NCBI GenBank assembly: GCA_035631035.1
Contig: DASQJL010000011.1
Span: 38,947 to 102,946 of the forward strand
Source: Candidatus Binatia bacterium
GTDB lineage: Bacteria > Eisenbacteria > RBG-16-71-46 > SZUA-252
Direction: 5' to 3'
Length of the DNA: 64,000 nt
Shown here: one piece after another, positions 1 through 8,478 of the stretch
How positions within the stretch are numbered: the first letter of the stretch is position 1
How the letters are laid out: each line of letters begins with the position of its first letter
Notes under the pieces: generated by a model
What the model was told of the DNA's origin: nothing
Database searches by the model: none
The model's input: the letters and a program-made list of their open reading frames with translations, nothing else
Translations under genes and position numbers: made by a program

Positions 1-534
1 GAGCCCCTTCCCGCCGATCGCCCAGACCAGGGTGGGATTGGTGAAGGGGGCGAGCAGCCAGAAGATCGACATCCCCGAGACGGCGGCGAATCCCAGGTAG
101 GTGCCGACCATCATCTCCTGGCCGCGCGTGCGGTTCAGAAGCCATCCGTAGCCGATCCCCACCGGGATCGCGAGCGCGACGCCGATGCCGGTGGCGGCGG
201 CCAATCCCGCCACGCCGCCGATCCCCGCGTTCAGCACGTAGACGCAGCCGATCAGGCCGCAGATGACGCCCAGGGGCAGCCCGAAGTTGAGCCCGACGCC
301 TCCCTGGATGGCGGGAAGCAGCGCGAGCACCAGGATGCCGTTGCGCGCGACGCGCACGATGGAGTCGGTGACCAGCGAGCCGAGGTCCATGTGCGTGGCG
401 ACCGCCGTGGCGAAGAGCGCGACGACGAAGCCCGCGATCAAGAGCCGCGGCACGCCCATCTCGGCGACGAGCCCGCGCGCGCGCCCGCCGATGCCGCCGC
501 CCCCTGCCGTGGTACCGCCCGAGACGGCGCTCAC
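1..534 (-). CDS. ABC transporter permease, sugar/nucleoside type (3' end beyond window)
   Basis: Partial inner-membrane permease of an ABC importer; 178 codons are present and the C-terminal part lies outside the window. The start is a GTG at 534 whose last bases overlap the TGA of the ATPase gene (GTGA), so the two are probably translationally coupled. After a glycine-rich N-terminus the visible protein has several hydrophobic segments, with stretches such as LIAGFVVALFATAVA and a conserved-looking GLNFGLPLG, as in branched-chain/ribose-type (RbsC-like) permeases. It shares an operon with the RbsA-like double ATPase and the DUF3798-type lipoprotein, so it should form the channel of that importer. 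The substrate cannot be read from the sequence. Confidence 0.85.
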   Translation of the reverse strand, partial: MSAVSGGTTAGGGGIGGRARGLVAEMGVPRLLIAGFVVALFATAVATHMDLGSLVTDSIVRVARNGILVLALLPAIQGGVGLNFGLPLGVICGLIGCVYVLNAGIGGVAGLAAATGIGVALAIPVGIGYGWLLNRTRGQEMMVGTYLGFAAVSGMSIFWLLAPFTNPTLVWAIGGKGL

Positions 535-2174
535 GCGGCCGCGGTCTCCCCGGCCATCGCCAGTCCGAACTGGGCATCGGGGGCATCCGGGCGAAGGATC
601 GCGGCCACCCGGCCGTGATAGACGATCGCGATCCGGTCGCAGATCGCGCGCAGCTCGGCGAGCTCCGACGACGTGACCACCAGCGTCACCCCCTCGTCCC
701 GGTTCAAGCCCGCCAGGATCTCGAGCACGCGCTCCTTGGCGCCCACGTCGATGCCGCGCGTCGGCTCGTTCACGAACAGGACCCGCGGCCGCAGCGTCAT
801 GGCGCGCGCGAGGCAGACCTTCTGCTGGTTGCCTCCCGAGAGACGGCGCACCTGCTGCGCCGCGCCCGTCGTGCGCACGTCGAGCCGCCGGATCATCTCC
901 TGCGCGTGATCGCGCAGCGCCCTCCGGTCCAGCGGCCGAAGCGCCGGGATCGGGAAGCGGTGCAGGAAGCGCCCCTGCGCCTCCAGCGCCGAGAGCGCGA
1001 TGTTCAGCTCGATCGATTCGTCGGGCAGGAGGCCGACCCCGCGGCGATCCTCCGAGACGAACGCGAGCCCGCGGCGCAGGGCTCCCCGCGGGTCGTTCAG
1101 CGGGAGCGGCTCGCCGCGAAGGAGGACGCGGCCCGTGGCGGGATAGAGTCCCATGACCCCGTTGGCGATCCCCAGCTTCCCGTGGCCCGCGAGGCCGCCG
1201 ATGCCGAAGATCTCTCCCTCCCGGATCGAGAGCGTCACCCCCTCGACCGGCTCTCCGGGCATCGCGACCCGCAGCCCTTCGCAAGCCAGCGTCACGGCCG
1301 CTCCCTCGGCCGGCCCGCTCCGGTGCGCCACCGCCATCGCGGGGCGGCCCACCATCAGCTCCGCGATCCGCACGACCGACGTCGAGCGGGGATCGGGCGT
1401 CCCGACCACCTCGCCGTCGCGCAGCACCGTCATCCGGTCCGCCACCGCCTTCACCTCGTCCAGGCGGTGGGTGATGAAGAGCACGGCGATCCCCGCGTCG
1501 GCGAAGGCGCGCATCGACTGGAGCAGCCGCGCCGCCTCGGTCTCGGTCAGGACGGCGGTCGGCTCGTCGAAGATCAGGAGCCGGAGCGCCTGCTTGTCCA
1601 CCTCGCGCGCGATCTCGAGGAACTGCATGTGACCCACGGGAAGGCCGGCGACCGGCATCCACTCGTCGATCGAGAGGCCGACCCGGTCCAGCGCGCGCCG
1701 CGCGTCGGCGCGCATCGCCGCGATGTCGAGCCGCTCGAGGCCGCGGCCGGCGATGCGCGAGAGGAGGTTCCGGCGCGTGGGCTCCCGGTTCAGCTTGATG
1801 TTCTCGGCGACGCGGAAGCCCGGGAGGAGCATGAACTCCTGGTGCACCATCCCGATCCCCGCGGCCATCGCCTCGGCCGGCGCCATGAAGCGAACGGGGG
1901 CGCCGTCCAGAAGGACGTCGCCCCCGTAGCCGCCGGTCTCGTGGATGACCGGCATGCCGAACAGGATGTTCATCAGCGTGGACTTGCCCGCGCCGTTTTC
2001 GCCGACCAGCGCGTGGATCTCCCCGACCCCGACCGACAGGGAGATCCCGTTCAGGACCCGGTGGCCCCCGTATTCCTTGGTGATCCCGCGAAGCTCGAGG
2101 ACCGGCCCGCCCGGCGCGCCTCTCGGGCCGCCGGAGAAGCCGCCGCCGGGCCTAGTAGTAGATGTTGTCGACAA
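531..2174 (-). CDS. Double-domain ABC transporter ATP-binding protein (RbsA/MglA-like)
   Basis: Cytoplasmic ATPase of a sugar/nucleoside-type importer, 547 residues with two fused nucleotide-binding domains. The first has Walker A GENGAGKST and Walker B LLIFDEPT, but its signature region reads VGHMQFLEIAR, not a canonical LSGGQ. The second has a degenerate P-loop (GLAGHGKLGI), a good signature LSGGNQQK and Walker B LFVNEPTRG. One strong and one weak site is usual for RbsA-type fused ATPases. The start is a TTG at 2174 that lies 23 bases inside the upstream lipoprotein gene; no better in-frame start precedes the first domain. The stop overlaps the permease start. The three genes form one importer operon. 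Confidence 0.93.
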   Translation of the reverse strand: MSTTSTTRPGGGFSGGPRGAPGGPVLELRGITKEYGGHRVLNGISLSVGVGEIHALVGENGAGKSTLMNILFGMPVIHETGGYGGDVLLDGAPVRFMAPAEAMAAGIGMVHQEFMLLPGFRVAENIKLNREPTRRNLLSRIAGRGLERLDIAAMRADARRALDRVGLSIDEWMPVAGLPVGHMQFLEIAREVDKQALRLLIFDEPTAVLTETEAARLLQSMRAFADAGIAVLFITHRLDEVKAVADRMTVLRDGEVVGTPDPRSTSVVRIAELMVGRPAMAVAHRSGPAEGAAVTLACEGLRVAMPGEPVEGVTLSIREGEIFGIGGLAGHGKLGIANGVMGLYPATGRVLLRGEPLPLNDPRGALRRGLAFVSEDRRGVGLLPDESIELNIALSALEAQGRFLHRFPIPALRPLDRRALRDHAQEMIRRLDVRTTGAAQQVRRLSGGNQQKVCLARAMTLRPRVLFVNEPTRGIDVGAKERVLEILAGLNRDEGVTLVVTSSELAELRAICDRIAIVYHGRVAAILRPDAPDAQFGLAMAGETAAA

Positions 2175-3330
2175 GGAAGAGGTAGGAGTTGCCCTTCTTC
2201 TCGTCGTACTTGGTGAGCGTGATCGCGTGTCCCGCCGCCAGGCTCTCCATGTACTTCTTCACCGTCGCGGGGTCCTTGTAGTCGGCCTTGCCCATCTGGG
2301 CGTCGACCAGGAGATCGGTCATGGCTCGGATCGAGAGCATCACCTCGGGAACGGGCCACGTGGAGAAGTGCCCGGTCATGTGGTGCTCGGCGATCACCTT
2401 CCGGTTCTGCGCGCTGATGTACTCCATGTCCCCCGCCTTGTTCGGGGGGATCGCGATGCCGAGCGCGGTGGGATAGCCGTGGGTCGGGCTGGGGCAGCAC
2501 TGCTCGGGGATGTAGCCGCCGTTCGTCACGACCGACTTGATCATCGGGTCCATCATCCCGCAGTTCGTCGAGAAGAATGCCGTCTTCGCCCCGTACTGCT
2601 TGAGCTCGCGCGGCACGTCCTCCATCACGAACTGCTGGGTGGCGTTCAGCCCCCCCTCGCCCATGGGGTCGGGCGCGGTGACGAAGTGCATCCTGATGCC
2701 GTTCTGGGCGCAGGCGGTCTTCATGATGTCGAAGCGGCGCGCGATCAGCTCCTGCGACATGTGGCGGGGGAAGGAGTAGTGGACGAAGTCGGTCACGCCC
2801 ATCTTCTTCGCAACGCCGACGATCGTCCGCCCGCGGGCCAGCTCGTCGGGCTGGACGCAGATGTCGACCTCGTTGTTGACCAGGGCCGGATCGTCCTGCG
2901 GCGTGACGAACGCGACCTTGATGTCGGGCCGCTTCTCCCGGATCTTGCGCAGCCCCGGAATGGAGCCGGGAACGGCCTGCCCGATGATGATCACCTTCAC
3001 GTCGGGATCGGAGGCCAGTCCCACGAGCTGCGCGATGACGGTCTCCTGCTCCTGCATGAAGTTGTCCGGGTAGGTCACGTGCTTCACGTGGTCGGCTCCG
3101 TACTTGGCCACGATCATCTGCCCCGCGCGGAACTCGTCCTCCCCCTGGGAGACGGTGCCCGTCATGACCCCGATCTTGAAGGGGATCGCGACCTGGGGCG
3201 TCGCGACGGCGGGTACGGCCGAGACGGCCGGCGTGGTCCCGCTCTTCTGACATCCGACAAGCCCGAAAAGAATGAGCCCGGAGGCCAACGAGAGCGCGGC
3301 CCTCAGGGGAAGGAACGATCGGTGCGGCAT
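2152..3330 (-). CDS. DUF3798-type substrate-binding lipoprotein of ABC importer
   Basis: 392-residue exported lipoprotein, probably the solute receptor of the downstream ATPase and permease. The start is the ATG at 3330 (MPHRSFLPL); the frame stays open far upstream but that part is antisense to other genes. A signal peptide ends in a lipobox around LFGLVGC. The mature protein has a periplasmic-binding-protein look (FKIGVMTGTVSQGEDEF, TYPDNFMQEQETVI, FSTNCGMMDP, ECC-type segment PEQCCPSPTHGYP), which I recognise from memory as the uncharacterised DUF3798 family. The link to an RbsA-like ATPase and a permease in one operon supports a transport role. The ligand is unknown. It is the first gene of the operon; the ATPase start lies inside its 3' end. 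Confidence 0.9.
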   Translation of the reverse strand: MPHRSFLPLRAALSLASGLILFGLVGCQKSGTTPAVSAVPAVATPQVAIPFKIGVMTGTVSQGEDEFRAGQMIVAKYGADHVKHVTYPDNFMQEQETVIAQLVGLASDPDVKVIIIGQAVPGSIPGLRKIREKRPDIKVAFVTPQDDPALVNNEVDICVQPDELARGRTIVGVAKKMGVTDFVHYSFPRHMSQELIARRFDIMKTACAQNGIRMHFVTAPDPMGEGGLNATQQFVMEDVPRELKQYGAKTAFFSTNCGMMDPMIKSVVTNGGYIPEQCCPSPTHGYPTALGIAIPPNKAGDMEYISAQNRKVIAEHHMTGHFSTWPVPEVMLSIRAMTDLLVDAQMGKADYKDPATVKKYMESLAAGHAITLTKYDEKKGNSYLFLVDNIYY

Positions 3331-3353
3331 GATGGGTGCCTCCAAGGAATGGA

Positions 3354-4298
3354 CTACGCTTCGACCCGCGGCATCGTGAGCTCCGGGAGCCTGGATTCGA
3401 TCTGCCCCCGGGCCTGCTCCAGCCAGGGGGGGAGTACGAGCGTCTCGCCGAGATGGGCCGCGTCCTCGTCCACGGCGAACCCCGGACCGTCGGTGGCCAG
3501 CTCGAACAGCACCCCGCCCGGCTCGCGGAAGTAGACCGAACGGAACCAGAAGCGGTCGATGACCGGCGTCGCCTGCGCGCCGGCCTCTTCGACCTGCGCG
3601 CGCATGGCCATCTGCCGCTCGTCGTCGGGGACGCGCCACGCCAGGTGGTGCACGCTGCCGACGCCCCACATCCCGCGCTTCGCCTCGGGCGTCTCGCGCA
3701 CGTCCACCGAGCCGGCCGCGTCGGGGAAGCCGTAGCGCGTCCAGCCGTTTTCGGTCGCGAGCGCCCGGAGTCCCATCGCTTCCGTGAGGAACGCGGCGGT
3801 CAGCGCCGCCTCGCGCTCCCAGAGCCGCGCGCCGTGGAGGCCGCGGATCTGCCGTTCGCCGGGGACCGGGCTCTCCGTCCACGCCTCGAAATCGCGCGGC
3901 GCGGGATCCTCGATGAGCGCGACGCGCAGGCCGTGCGGGTCGCTCAGGGGAAGCGCGCGCTGCCCGAAGCGAGCCTCGATCGGATCCGCCGCGATGCCGT
4001 AGCGCTGGAGGCGCTCCGCCCACCAGTCCAGGCTTCCGCGCGGCGCCTCCAGCGACACCTCCACCGCCAGGCCGTGGCCCATGCGCGAGGGCGCCATCTC
4101 GGACCAGGGGAAGAAGGTGAGGTCGCTTCCCGGGTGCCCGGCGGCATCGGCATAGAAGAGGTGGTACGTGCCGGGATCGTCCTGGTTCACGCTCCGCTTC
4201 ACCAGGCGCATCCCCAGCACGCCCGCGTAGAAGTCGAGGTTCTCCTGCGCCGGCCCAGCGATGGCCGTGATGTGGTGCAGCCCATGGACCCGCTCCAT
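3354..4298 (-). CDS. Ring-cleaving dioxygenase / VOC superfamily protein (MhqO-like)
   Basis: 314-residue cytoplasmic protein with two glyoxalase/VOC halves. The start chosen is the ATG at 4298 (MERVHGLHHITAIAG) because the VOC fold begins immediately there; an upstream extension would be antisense to the MFS gene. Likely metal ligands include a His of the N-terminal HHITA motif, the His of VHHLAWRV in the second half and the Glu of GVLFELAT near the end. This layout matches the hydroquinone/catechol-type ring-cleaving dioxygenases annotated MhqO/MhqA. It is divergent from the MFS transporter with a 76-bp gap, compatible with shared control of an aromatic or quinone detoxification pair, though that is inference. 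Confidence 0.9.
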   Translation of the reverse strand: MERVHGLHHITAIAGPAQENLDFYAGVLGMRLVKRSVNQDDPGTYHLFYADAAGHPGSDLTFFPWSEMAPSRMGHGLAVEVSLEAPRGSLDWWAERLQRYGIAADPIEARFGQRALPLSDPHGLRVALIEDPAPRDFEAWTESPVPGERQIRGLHGARLWEREAALTAAFLTEAMGLRALATENGWTRYGFPDAAGSVDVRETPEAKRGMWGVGSVHHLAWRVPDDERQMAMRAQVEEAGAQATPVIDRFWFRSVYFREPGGVLFELATDGPGFAVDEDAAHLGETLVLPPWLEQARGQIESRLPELTMPRVEA

Positions 4299-4374
4299 GC
4301 GCTGATGGTGAGGGCGCGCGCGGCGCGGCGCAAGCGTTTCGGAGGGGCGCGCCTCTTCGAGTAGTATCGGGCCG

Positions 4375-5547
4375 ATGCCCTTCTTCCTCCTGACCGCGGC
4401 GTTCCTCGAGGGCTTCGCGGTCACCCTGATCCAGGGCTTCCTCCCGCTCTACCTCCGCCAGTCCCTGGGGGAGCGAAGCTTCGCCGTGCTGAGCCTCGTG
4501 CTCGCGATCCCCGCGCTCGGCACCGCGGTCGCGAGCAACTTCTGGGGCGGTCTCTCCGACGTCACGGGACGCATGAAGCCGATCATCCTGGTCGGCGCGG
4601 CCGGCTACGTGCTCGCCCTGCTCGGAATCCCCGCGCTTCGCCATGGGCTGGGCGTCGTGGCGTGGATCGGCCTCGCGTCGCTTCTCTACGGGACGCTCGC
4701 CCCCACCGCCAAGGCGTACGCGACGCTCGTTCTCCCGGAGCGGCGGGAGCAGGGGATCACCTACGTGCTGCTCGCCTATTCGAGCGGCTGGCTCGCCGGC
4801 TCCCTGGGCGGCGGGGGCCTGGTCGAGGGCGGCCTCGCTCCGGGACTTCACGCGGCGATGTGGACCTGTGCCGGCCTCACCGCCCTGAACGCGCTCCTCG
4901 CGTCCCGCTTCCTCCCCGACATGCGCCGTCCTCCCGCGCCCGCGCCCGAGCGGCACGGATGGGCCGCGGGCGTCGCCGCCGACCTCGCGGCGCTCTACGG
5001 CAATCCGCGCCTCTTCCGGCTCTGCGTCATTGCCTTCTTCTGCGTGGCGGGGAACTACCTCATGTGGGGCTTCTTCACGGTCTTCCTGGTGGAGCGCCTG
5101 CACGCCTCGCTCGGCGTGGTGCGCTACGCGCTGGCCATCTCGAGCGTGCTGGGGGTGATCGGTCTCCCGTTCATTCCGCCCCTGGTGCGGCGCTTCGGCG
5201 GGGCGCGCATGCTGGCCGTCGGAATCACCCTCTACCTGCTCATGTACTCCGCGATGGGCGTGACCCGGGATCCGATCGTGGCGGCGATCCTCTACGCGGC
5301 GCCGCTCTACGGCCTGGTGCACGTGAGCGCGAACACCCTGGCCGCCGAGGTCGCGAGCGTGTCGCAGCGGGGGGGCGGTCTGGGGGTGCTCCAGGGCGCC
5401 TACTCCGTCGCCACGATCGTGGGTCCGCTCACGGGAGGCCTGATCGCCGACCGGGCGGGGCTGGCCTCGGTTCCCTGGGTCGCGTTTTCGTTCATTCTGG
5501 TCGCCTGCCCGCTCGCATGGCTCGCAACCCGAAGAAATGCGCGTTGA
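4375..5547 (+). CDS. MFS transporter
   Basis: 390-residue integral membrane protein with roughly twelve hydrophobic segments. An MFS-type loop between the second and third helices reads FWGGLSDVTGRMKP, resembling the G-x-x-x-D-x-x-G-R motif. The N-terminus starts directly with a membrane helix (MPFFLLTAAFLEGFAV). Efflux of a small molecule is likely from family resemblance, but no substrate can be assigned. The neighbouring divergent dioxygenase makes an aromatic or quinone substrate one possibility. The next gene starts about 100 bp downstream with its own candidate promoter, so an operon with it is unlikely. Confidence 0.9.
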   Translation: MPFFLLTAAFLEGFAVTLIQGFLPLYLRQSLGERSFAVLSLVLAIPALGTAVASNFWGGLSDVTGRMKPIILVGAAGYVLALLGIPALRHGLGVVAWIGLASLLYGTLAPTAKAYATLVLPERREQGITYVLLAYSSGWLAGSLGGGGLVEGGLAPGLHAAMWTCAGLTALNALLASRFLPDMRRPPAPAPERHGWAAGVAADLAALYGNPRLFRLCVIAFFCVAGNYLMWGFFTVFLVERLHASLGVVRYALAISSVLGVIGLPFIPPLVRRFGGARMLAVGITLYLLMYSAMGVTRDPIVAAILYAAPLYGLVHVSANTLAAEVASVSQRGGGLGVLQGAYSVATIVGPLTGGLIADRAGLASVPWVAFSFILVACPLAWLATRRNAR

Positions 5548-5573
5548 TCCGGTGTAAGAGCGGATGCTATGCT
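5544..5573 (+). promoter_or_regulatory. Candidate sigma70-type promoter for the thioredoxin-like gene
   Basis: TTGATC (5544-5549) and TATGCT (5568-5573) are separated by 18 bases and lie about 80 bases upstream of the ATG at 5653. The match is reasonable for a primary sigma factor but is based on reading alone. Confidence 0.4.
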
Positions 5574-5652
5574 TTTCCTTCGGCTGGTCGGAGCGGCCCT
5601 GCCGAACCGGGCCGAACCGGCCAACACTCCAGGAGATAAGGACTTAGCATCG

Positions 5653-6225
5653 ATGGCTCTGCGTCGCGCGGTTCTAGCCGCGCTCACCCTGGCTCTCCTC
5701 GCGTTTCCCCTGGCGGGCTCCGCCCGTACCGATGCCGCCAAGCCTGAAAAAGCGCCCGTCGCCGGCAAGCCCGACGCGCCGAAGGCCTCCGCCAAGAAGC
5801 TCGAGTGGCTGGCGTTCGACGTCGCCGCCGACAAGGCCGCCCGCCAGAACAAGCACCTGATCGTCGACGTCTACACCACCTGGTGCGGATGGTGCCGCGT
5901 GATGGAGCGGGAGACCTACGGGAACGCGGAGGTCGCGAACTACCTCACCGACAATTTCGTGCTCGCCAAGGTCAACGGCGAATCTCCGAACAAGCTCCAC
6001 TGGCACGGTGAGGAGCTCTCCGAGCGCCAGTTCGCGCGCAAGGTCGGCGTGACCGGCTATCCGGCCACCTACTTCATGAAGCCCGACGCCGAGATGCTCG
6101 GTGGCGTCCCCGGCTTCATCCGCCCTCCGGACTTCATGGTGTACTCCCGCTACGTCGCGACCCGCTGGTATCAGAAGGGCGGGATCAAGGACTACGTGGA
6201 TTCGCTGCGCACCGCAGCGCAGTAG
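5653..6225 (+). CDS. Exported thioredoxin-fold protein (WCGWC active site)
   Basis: 190-residue protein with a signal peptide (MALRRAVLAALTLALLAFP...) and a thioredoxin fold carrying the redox motif TTWCGWCRVMERET at about residues 75-90, followed by VTGYPATYF, the cis-proline loop. It probably acts as a periplasmic thiol-disulfide protein; the motif and the spacing to the cis-Pro fit the thioredoxin_7/DUF255-like group more than classical TrxA. The start at 5653 was chosen because it gives a clean signal peptide and has AGGAGAT at 5631-5637, somewhat distant; an upstream start at 5569 would lie inside the promoter. No partner gene for a specific pathway is adjacent. Confidence 0.88.
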   Translation: MALRRAVLAALTLALLAFPLAGSARTDAAKPEKAPVAGKPDAPKASAKKLEWLAFDVAADKAARQNKHLIVDVYTTWCGWCRVMERETYGNAEVANYLTDNFVLAKVNGESPNKLHWHGEELSERQFARKVGVTGYPATYFMKPDAEMLGGVPGFIRPPDFMVYSRYVATRWYQKGGIKDYVDSLRTAAQ

Positions 6226-6386
6226 TACCGGCCCTCCGGCCGCCCCGCCGCCGACTCCATCGCAAATTGCACGGCCGGCCCCCGGTCTGACGCGGCGCCG
6301 CCGCGGCTTCCGGCCCGGCACGTCGCTTGCCTCATCGAAGCGGGTTCCCACCGTTCATTCGGAGCGACAACGCAGGAGGTTCAACG

Positions 6387-7199
6387 ATGAGGTCCCATCC
6401 CTTCCGGACGCCGCTCGCCGCGGTCGCGTGCGCCGGCGTCCTGTTCCTCGCCGGCTGCTCGGGCGACAACCCCGTGAATCCGAACGGATTCACCCAGACC
6501 GACGCCGACGACATCGCCGCCCAGGCGGGCGTGGCCGCCGCGGCCGGGGTGGTGACCAACATGAACGCGGCCGACGGCGCTGCGGGAGGCGTGTCGGGAT
6601 CCACGGCGGCGCGGTTCACGCCGCTGCGCGCCGGATCGTTCGCGCAGGCGGAAACGACGTTCACGGTTGGAGCCATCACGTACACGCTCGGCGTCACGTT
6701 CTATGACGCCGACGGGAACGTGCTCTCGGGCTACGGCCCCCTCGCGCACCGCATGCTCGTCACCACGCGCGCGACGGGAGACGTCTCCAGCCAGCAGTTC
6801 AACGCTTCGGTGGGGCACGCGGGATCGCTGGACGTGAGCGGCCTCGAAGCGTCCCTCGACACGCTGATCTTCAACGGAGCCTGCAGCGACTCGGTGGACG
6901 CCTCGTTCACGTCGCTGGACGGGCTGAGGACGCGCTACTTCACGTGGCGGAGCGGGGCGGTGCTCACCGACGCCGCGCTGCTCAAGGACCGCCAGGCGAA
7001 CCCCTATCCGCTGAGCGGCACCCTCTCCTACGTGGTCCACGCGGTGCGCTACCGGTCGAACCAGTTCGCCGAAGTCGAGAAGACCTGGGATGCCACGGTA
7101 GTCATCGTCTTCGACGGCACCGCCACGCCGGAGCTGACCGTGAACGGCCTCTTCCACTACCGGCTGAATCTCGTGTCCGGCGTGGTGGCCCGCTCCTAG
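6387..7199 (+). CDS. Hypothetical lipoprotein
   Basis: 270-residue predicted lipoprotein with a signal peptide ending in the lipobox LFLAGC. An AGGAGGT Shine-Dalgarno lies at 6374-6380, six bases before the ATG, which fixes the start. The mature part is rich in Thr, Ser and Gly, with beta-type alternation (FTVGAITYTLGVTFYDADG, RTRYFTWRSGAVLTDA), and looks like an all-beta extracytoplasmic domain. I do not recognise a family. It lies between the thioredoxin-like gene and a convergent cold-shock gene with a strong hairpin between them. Confidence 0.82.
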   Translation: MRSHPFRTPLAAVACAGVLFLAGCSGDNPVNPNGFTQTDADDIAAQAGVAAAAGVVTNMNAADGAAGGVSGSTAARFTPLRAGSFAQAETTFTVGAITYTLGVTFYDADGNVLSGYGPLAHRMLVTTRATGDVSSQQFNASVGHAGSLDVSGLEASLDTLIFNGACSDSVDASFTSLDGLRTRYFTWRSGAVLTDAALLKDRQANPYPLSGTLSYVVHAVRYRSNQFAEVEKTWDATVVIVFDGTATPELTVNGLFHYRLNLVSGVVARS

Positions 7200-7221
7200 G
7201 ACTCGAGAGCAACCCACGAAA

Positions 7222-7253
7222 ACGGCCGGCGGAGCTTGCGCTCCCGCCGGCCG
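7222..7253 (-). terminator. Intrinsic terminator of the cold-shock gene
   Basis: A long, nearly perfect stem (ACGGCCGGCGG paired with CCGCCGGCCGT, extended through AGC/GCT) with a short loop spans 7222-7253. On the minus strand it is followed by TTTTCG, so it best serves the cold-shock gene; it may also stop transcripts of the convergent lipoprotein gene. Confidence 0.75.
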
Positions 7254-7273
7254 TCTCGTCGTGTCGTGCGGCG

Positions 7274-7471
7274 TCAGATCTTGCGAACGTTCGCGGCCGC
7301 CAGGCCCTTCTGGCCCTGCGTCACCTCGAACTCGACTCGATCACCGTCCGCGAGGGTCTTGAAGCCGTCGCCCGCAATCGCGGAGAAGTGGACGAACACG
7401 TCCTCCCCATTCTCCTGCGAAATGAAGCCGAAGCCCTTCGCCTCGTTGAACCACTTCACGGTACCTGTCAC
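7274..7471 (-). CDS. Cold-shock protein, CspA family
   Basis: 65-residue single cold-shock domain, the usual family length. RNA-binding motifs RNP1 (KGFGFI) and RNP2 (VFVHF) are intact, and the N-terminus [15 protein letters not shown] is canonical. The start is GTG at 7471, preceded by GAGGAAA at a suitable distance. Its role is single-stranded RNA/DNA binding and RNA chaperoning. More than 200 bases of non-coding sequence precede it, allowing the long 5' leader typical of csp genes. Confidence 0.97.
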   Translation of the reverse strand: MTGTVKWFNEAKGFGFISQENGEDVFVHFSAIAGDGFKTLADGDRVEFEVTQGQKGLAAANVRKI

Positions 7472-7697
7472 TGTGTTTCCTCACTCTCGGAACCAGACGG
7501 CGCACGACCCTACGAAAAAGGCCGCTCGGCTCGATGCCGGCGGCTTGTTTTTACGTCCCGTGTACTTCCACCTGCTACCGAATCACACCCTTGGATGCCG
7601 CCTCCCCCGAGAGGATTCAGCGGACCGGAACCCCAACGGGGCGAGACGCCGGACGCGCCCCGCCCCCTTCCGAGTCGGTACTCCCCGCACGACGGAA

Positions 7698-8264
7698 TCA
7701 GAAGTGATAGGCCAGTCCGCCTCCGACCACCAGGCTGTAGCGGCTCTTCGCGGTCTGATCGCCGCTGAAGCCGTTGAAGCGGGTCCAGTAGTCCCGCGCT
7801 TCCAGGCGGGCCGCGACGTTCGCATGCTGGAACTCCGCGCCCAGCGAGCCGTAGGCGGTGAAATCGGTGTGCATCTTGATGTCGCTGTGCTGGATGTCGT
7901 AGGTCCGCGCGCCCGCGCCAGCCCCAAGGAAGGGCCGGATCGACCAGTGGGCGTCCTGGGACGCCTGGAACCGGTGGAAGTATTCCGCTCCCGCGTCGTA
8001 CTGATAGAGGTGCACGTCCTGCGCGTCGAGGCGGTCCTTCGTTCGCGGCGTCGCGTACGCGACCGTTCCGATGACGTGGAACCTCTGGTTCAGCTCCGCG
8101 CCGCCCTGCATACCGATCAGCATCGAGCTCTTCAGCATGTCGGCCTGGCTACCGGTCGGAATGTAGGCTCCCCCGAAGATCCGGTACTCGGGCGTCGTGG
8201 CGCCCCACGCCGCCCCCGCGGCAAGCGTCAGGAGCGCCGCGAGAATGATGGCCATCGTTCGCAT
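7698..8264 (-). CDS. Outer-membrane beta-barrel protein
   Basis: 188-residue exported protein with a signal peptide (MRTMAIILAALLTLAAGAAWG) and alternating beta-strands through to a C-terminal Phe (LVVGGGLAYHF), the usual BAM-recognised end of an outer-membrane barrel. Motifs such as RPFLGAGAGARTY and LEARDYWTRFNG are typical of small eight-strand OmpA/OmpW-like barrels. It shows that the cell has an outer membrane. The specific role is unknown. It stands alone on the minus strand. Confidence 0.85.
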   Translation of the reverse strand: MRTMAIILAALLTLAAGAAWGATTPEYRIFGGAYIPTGSQADMLKSSMLIGMQGGAELNQRFHVIGTVAYATPRTKDRLDAQDVHLYQYDAGAEYFHRFQASQDAHWSIRPFLGAGAGARTYDIQHSDIKMHTDFTAYGSLGAEFQHANVAARLEARDYWTRFNGFSGDQTAKSRYSLVVGGGLAYHF

Positions 8265-8426
8265 AACCCCCCCTTTCGGCAGCCGTTGGCTTCGGCTCCG
8301 TCGCCGGGGAGTTTTGCGATTATCGTGCCCGGGAGGAAGGGACGGACGAGGGACCCGTAATTCGGCTGGCGAGCCGCAGTTCGGATGGGGAGCGGCGGCG
8401 CCGCGGGCGACCGGCCGCGTGCGGGC

Positions 8427-8454
8427 CTGACAGGAGCGCGGCGGGGGCTGTCAG
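8427..8454. repeat. Inverted repeat downstream of the beta-helix gene
   Basis: CTGACAG at 8427-8433 and CTGTCAG at 8448-8454 form a 7-bp stem with a G-rich 14-base loop, just beyond the stop of the beta-helix gene on the minus strand. No U-tract follows, so it is at best a weak transcription-end hairpin. Confidence 0.3.
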
Positions 8455-8478
8455 AGTGTCAGCCGCCGAGGCCCGGCG

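Noticed and set aside
3331..5322. N-terminal extension of the DUF3798 lipoprotein frame
   Set aside because: It runs antisense through the dioxygenase and MFS genes; the real start is the ATG at 3330 before a signal peptide.
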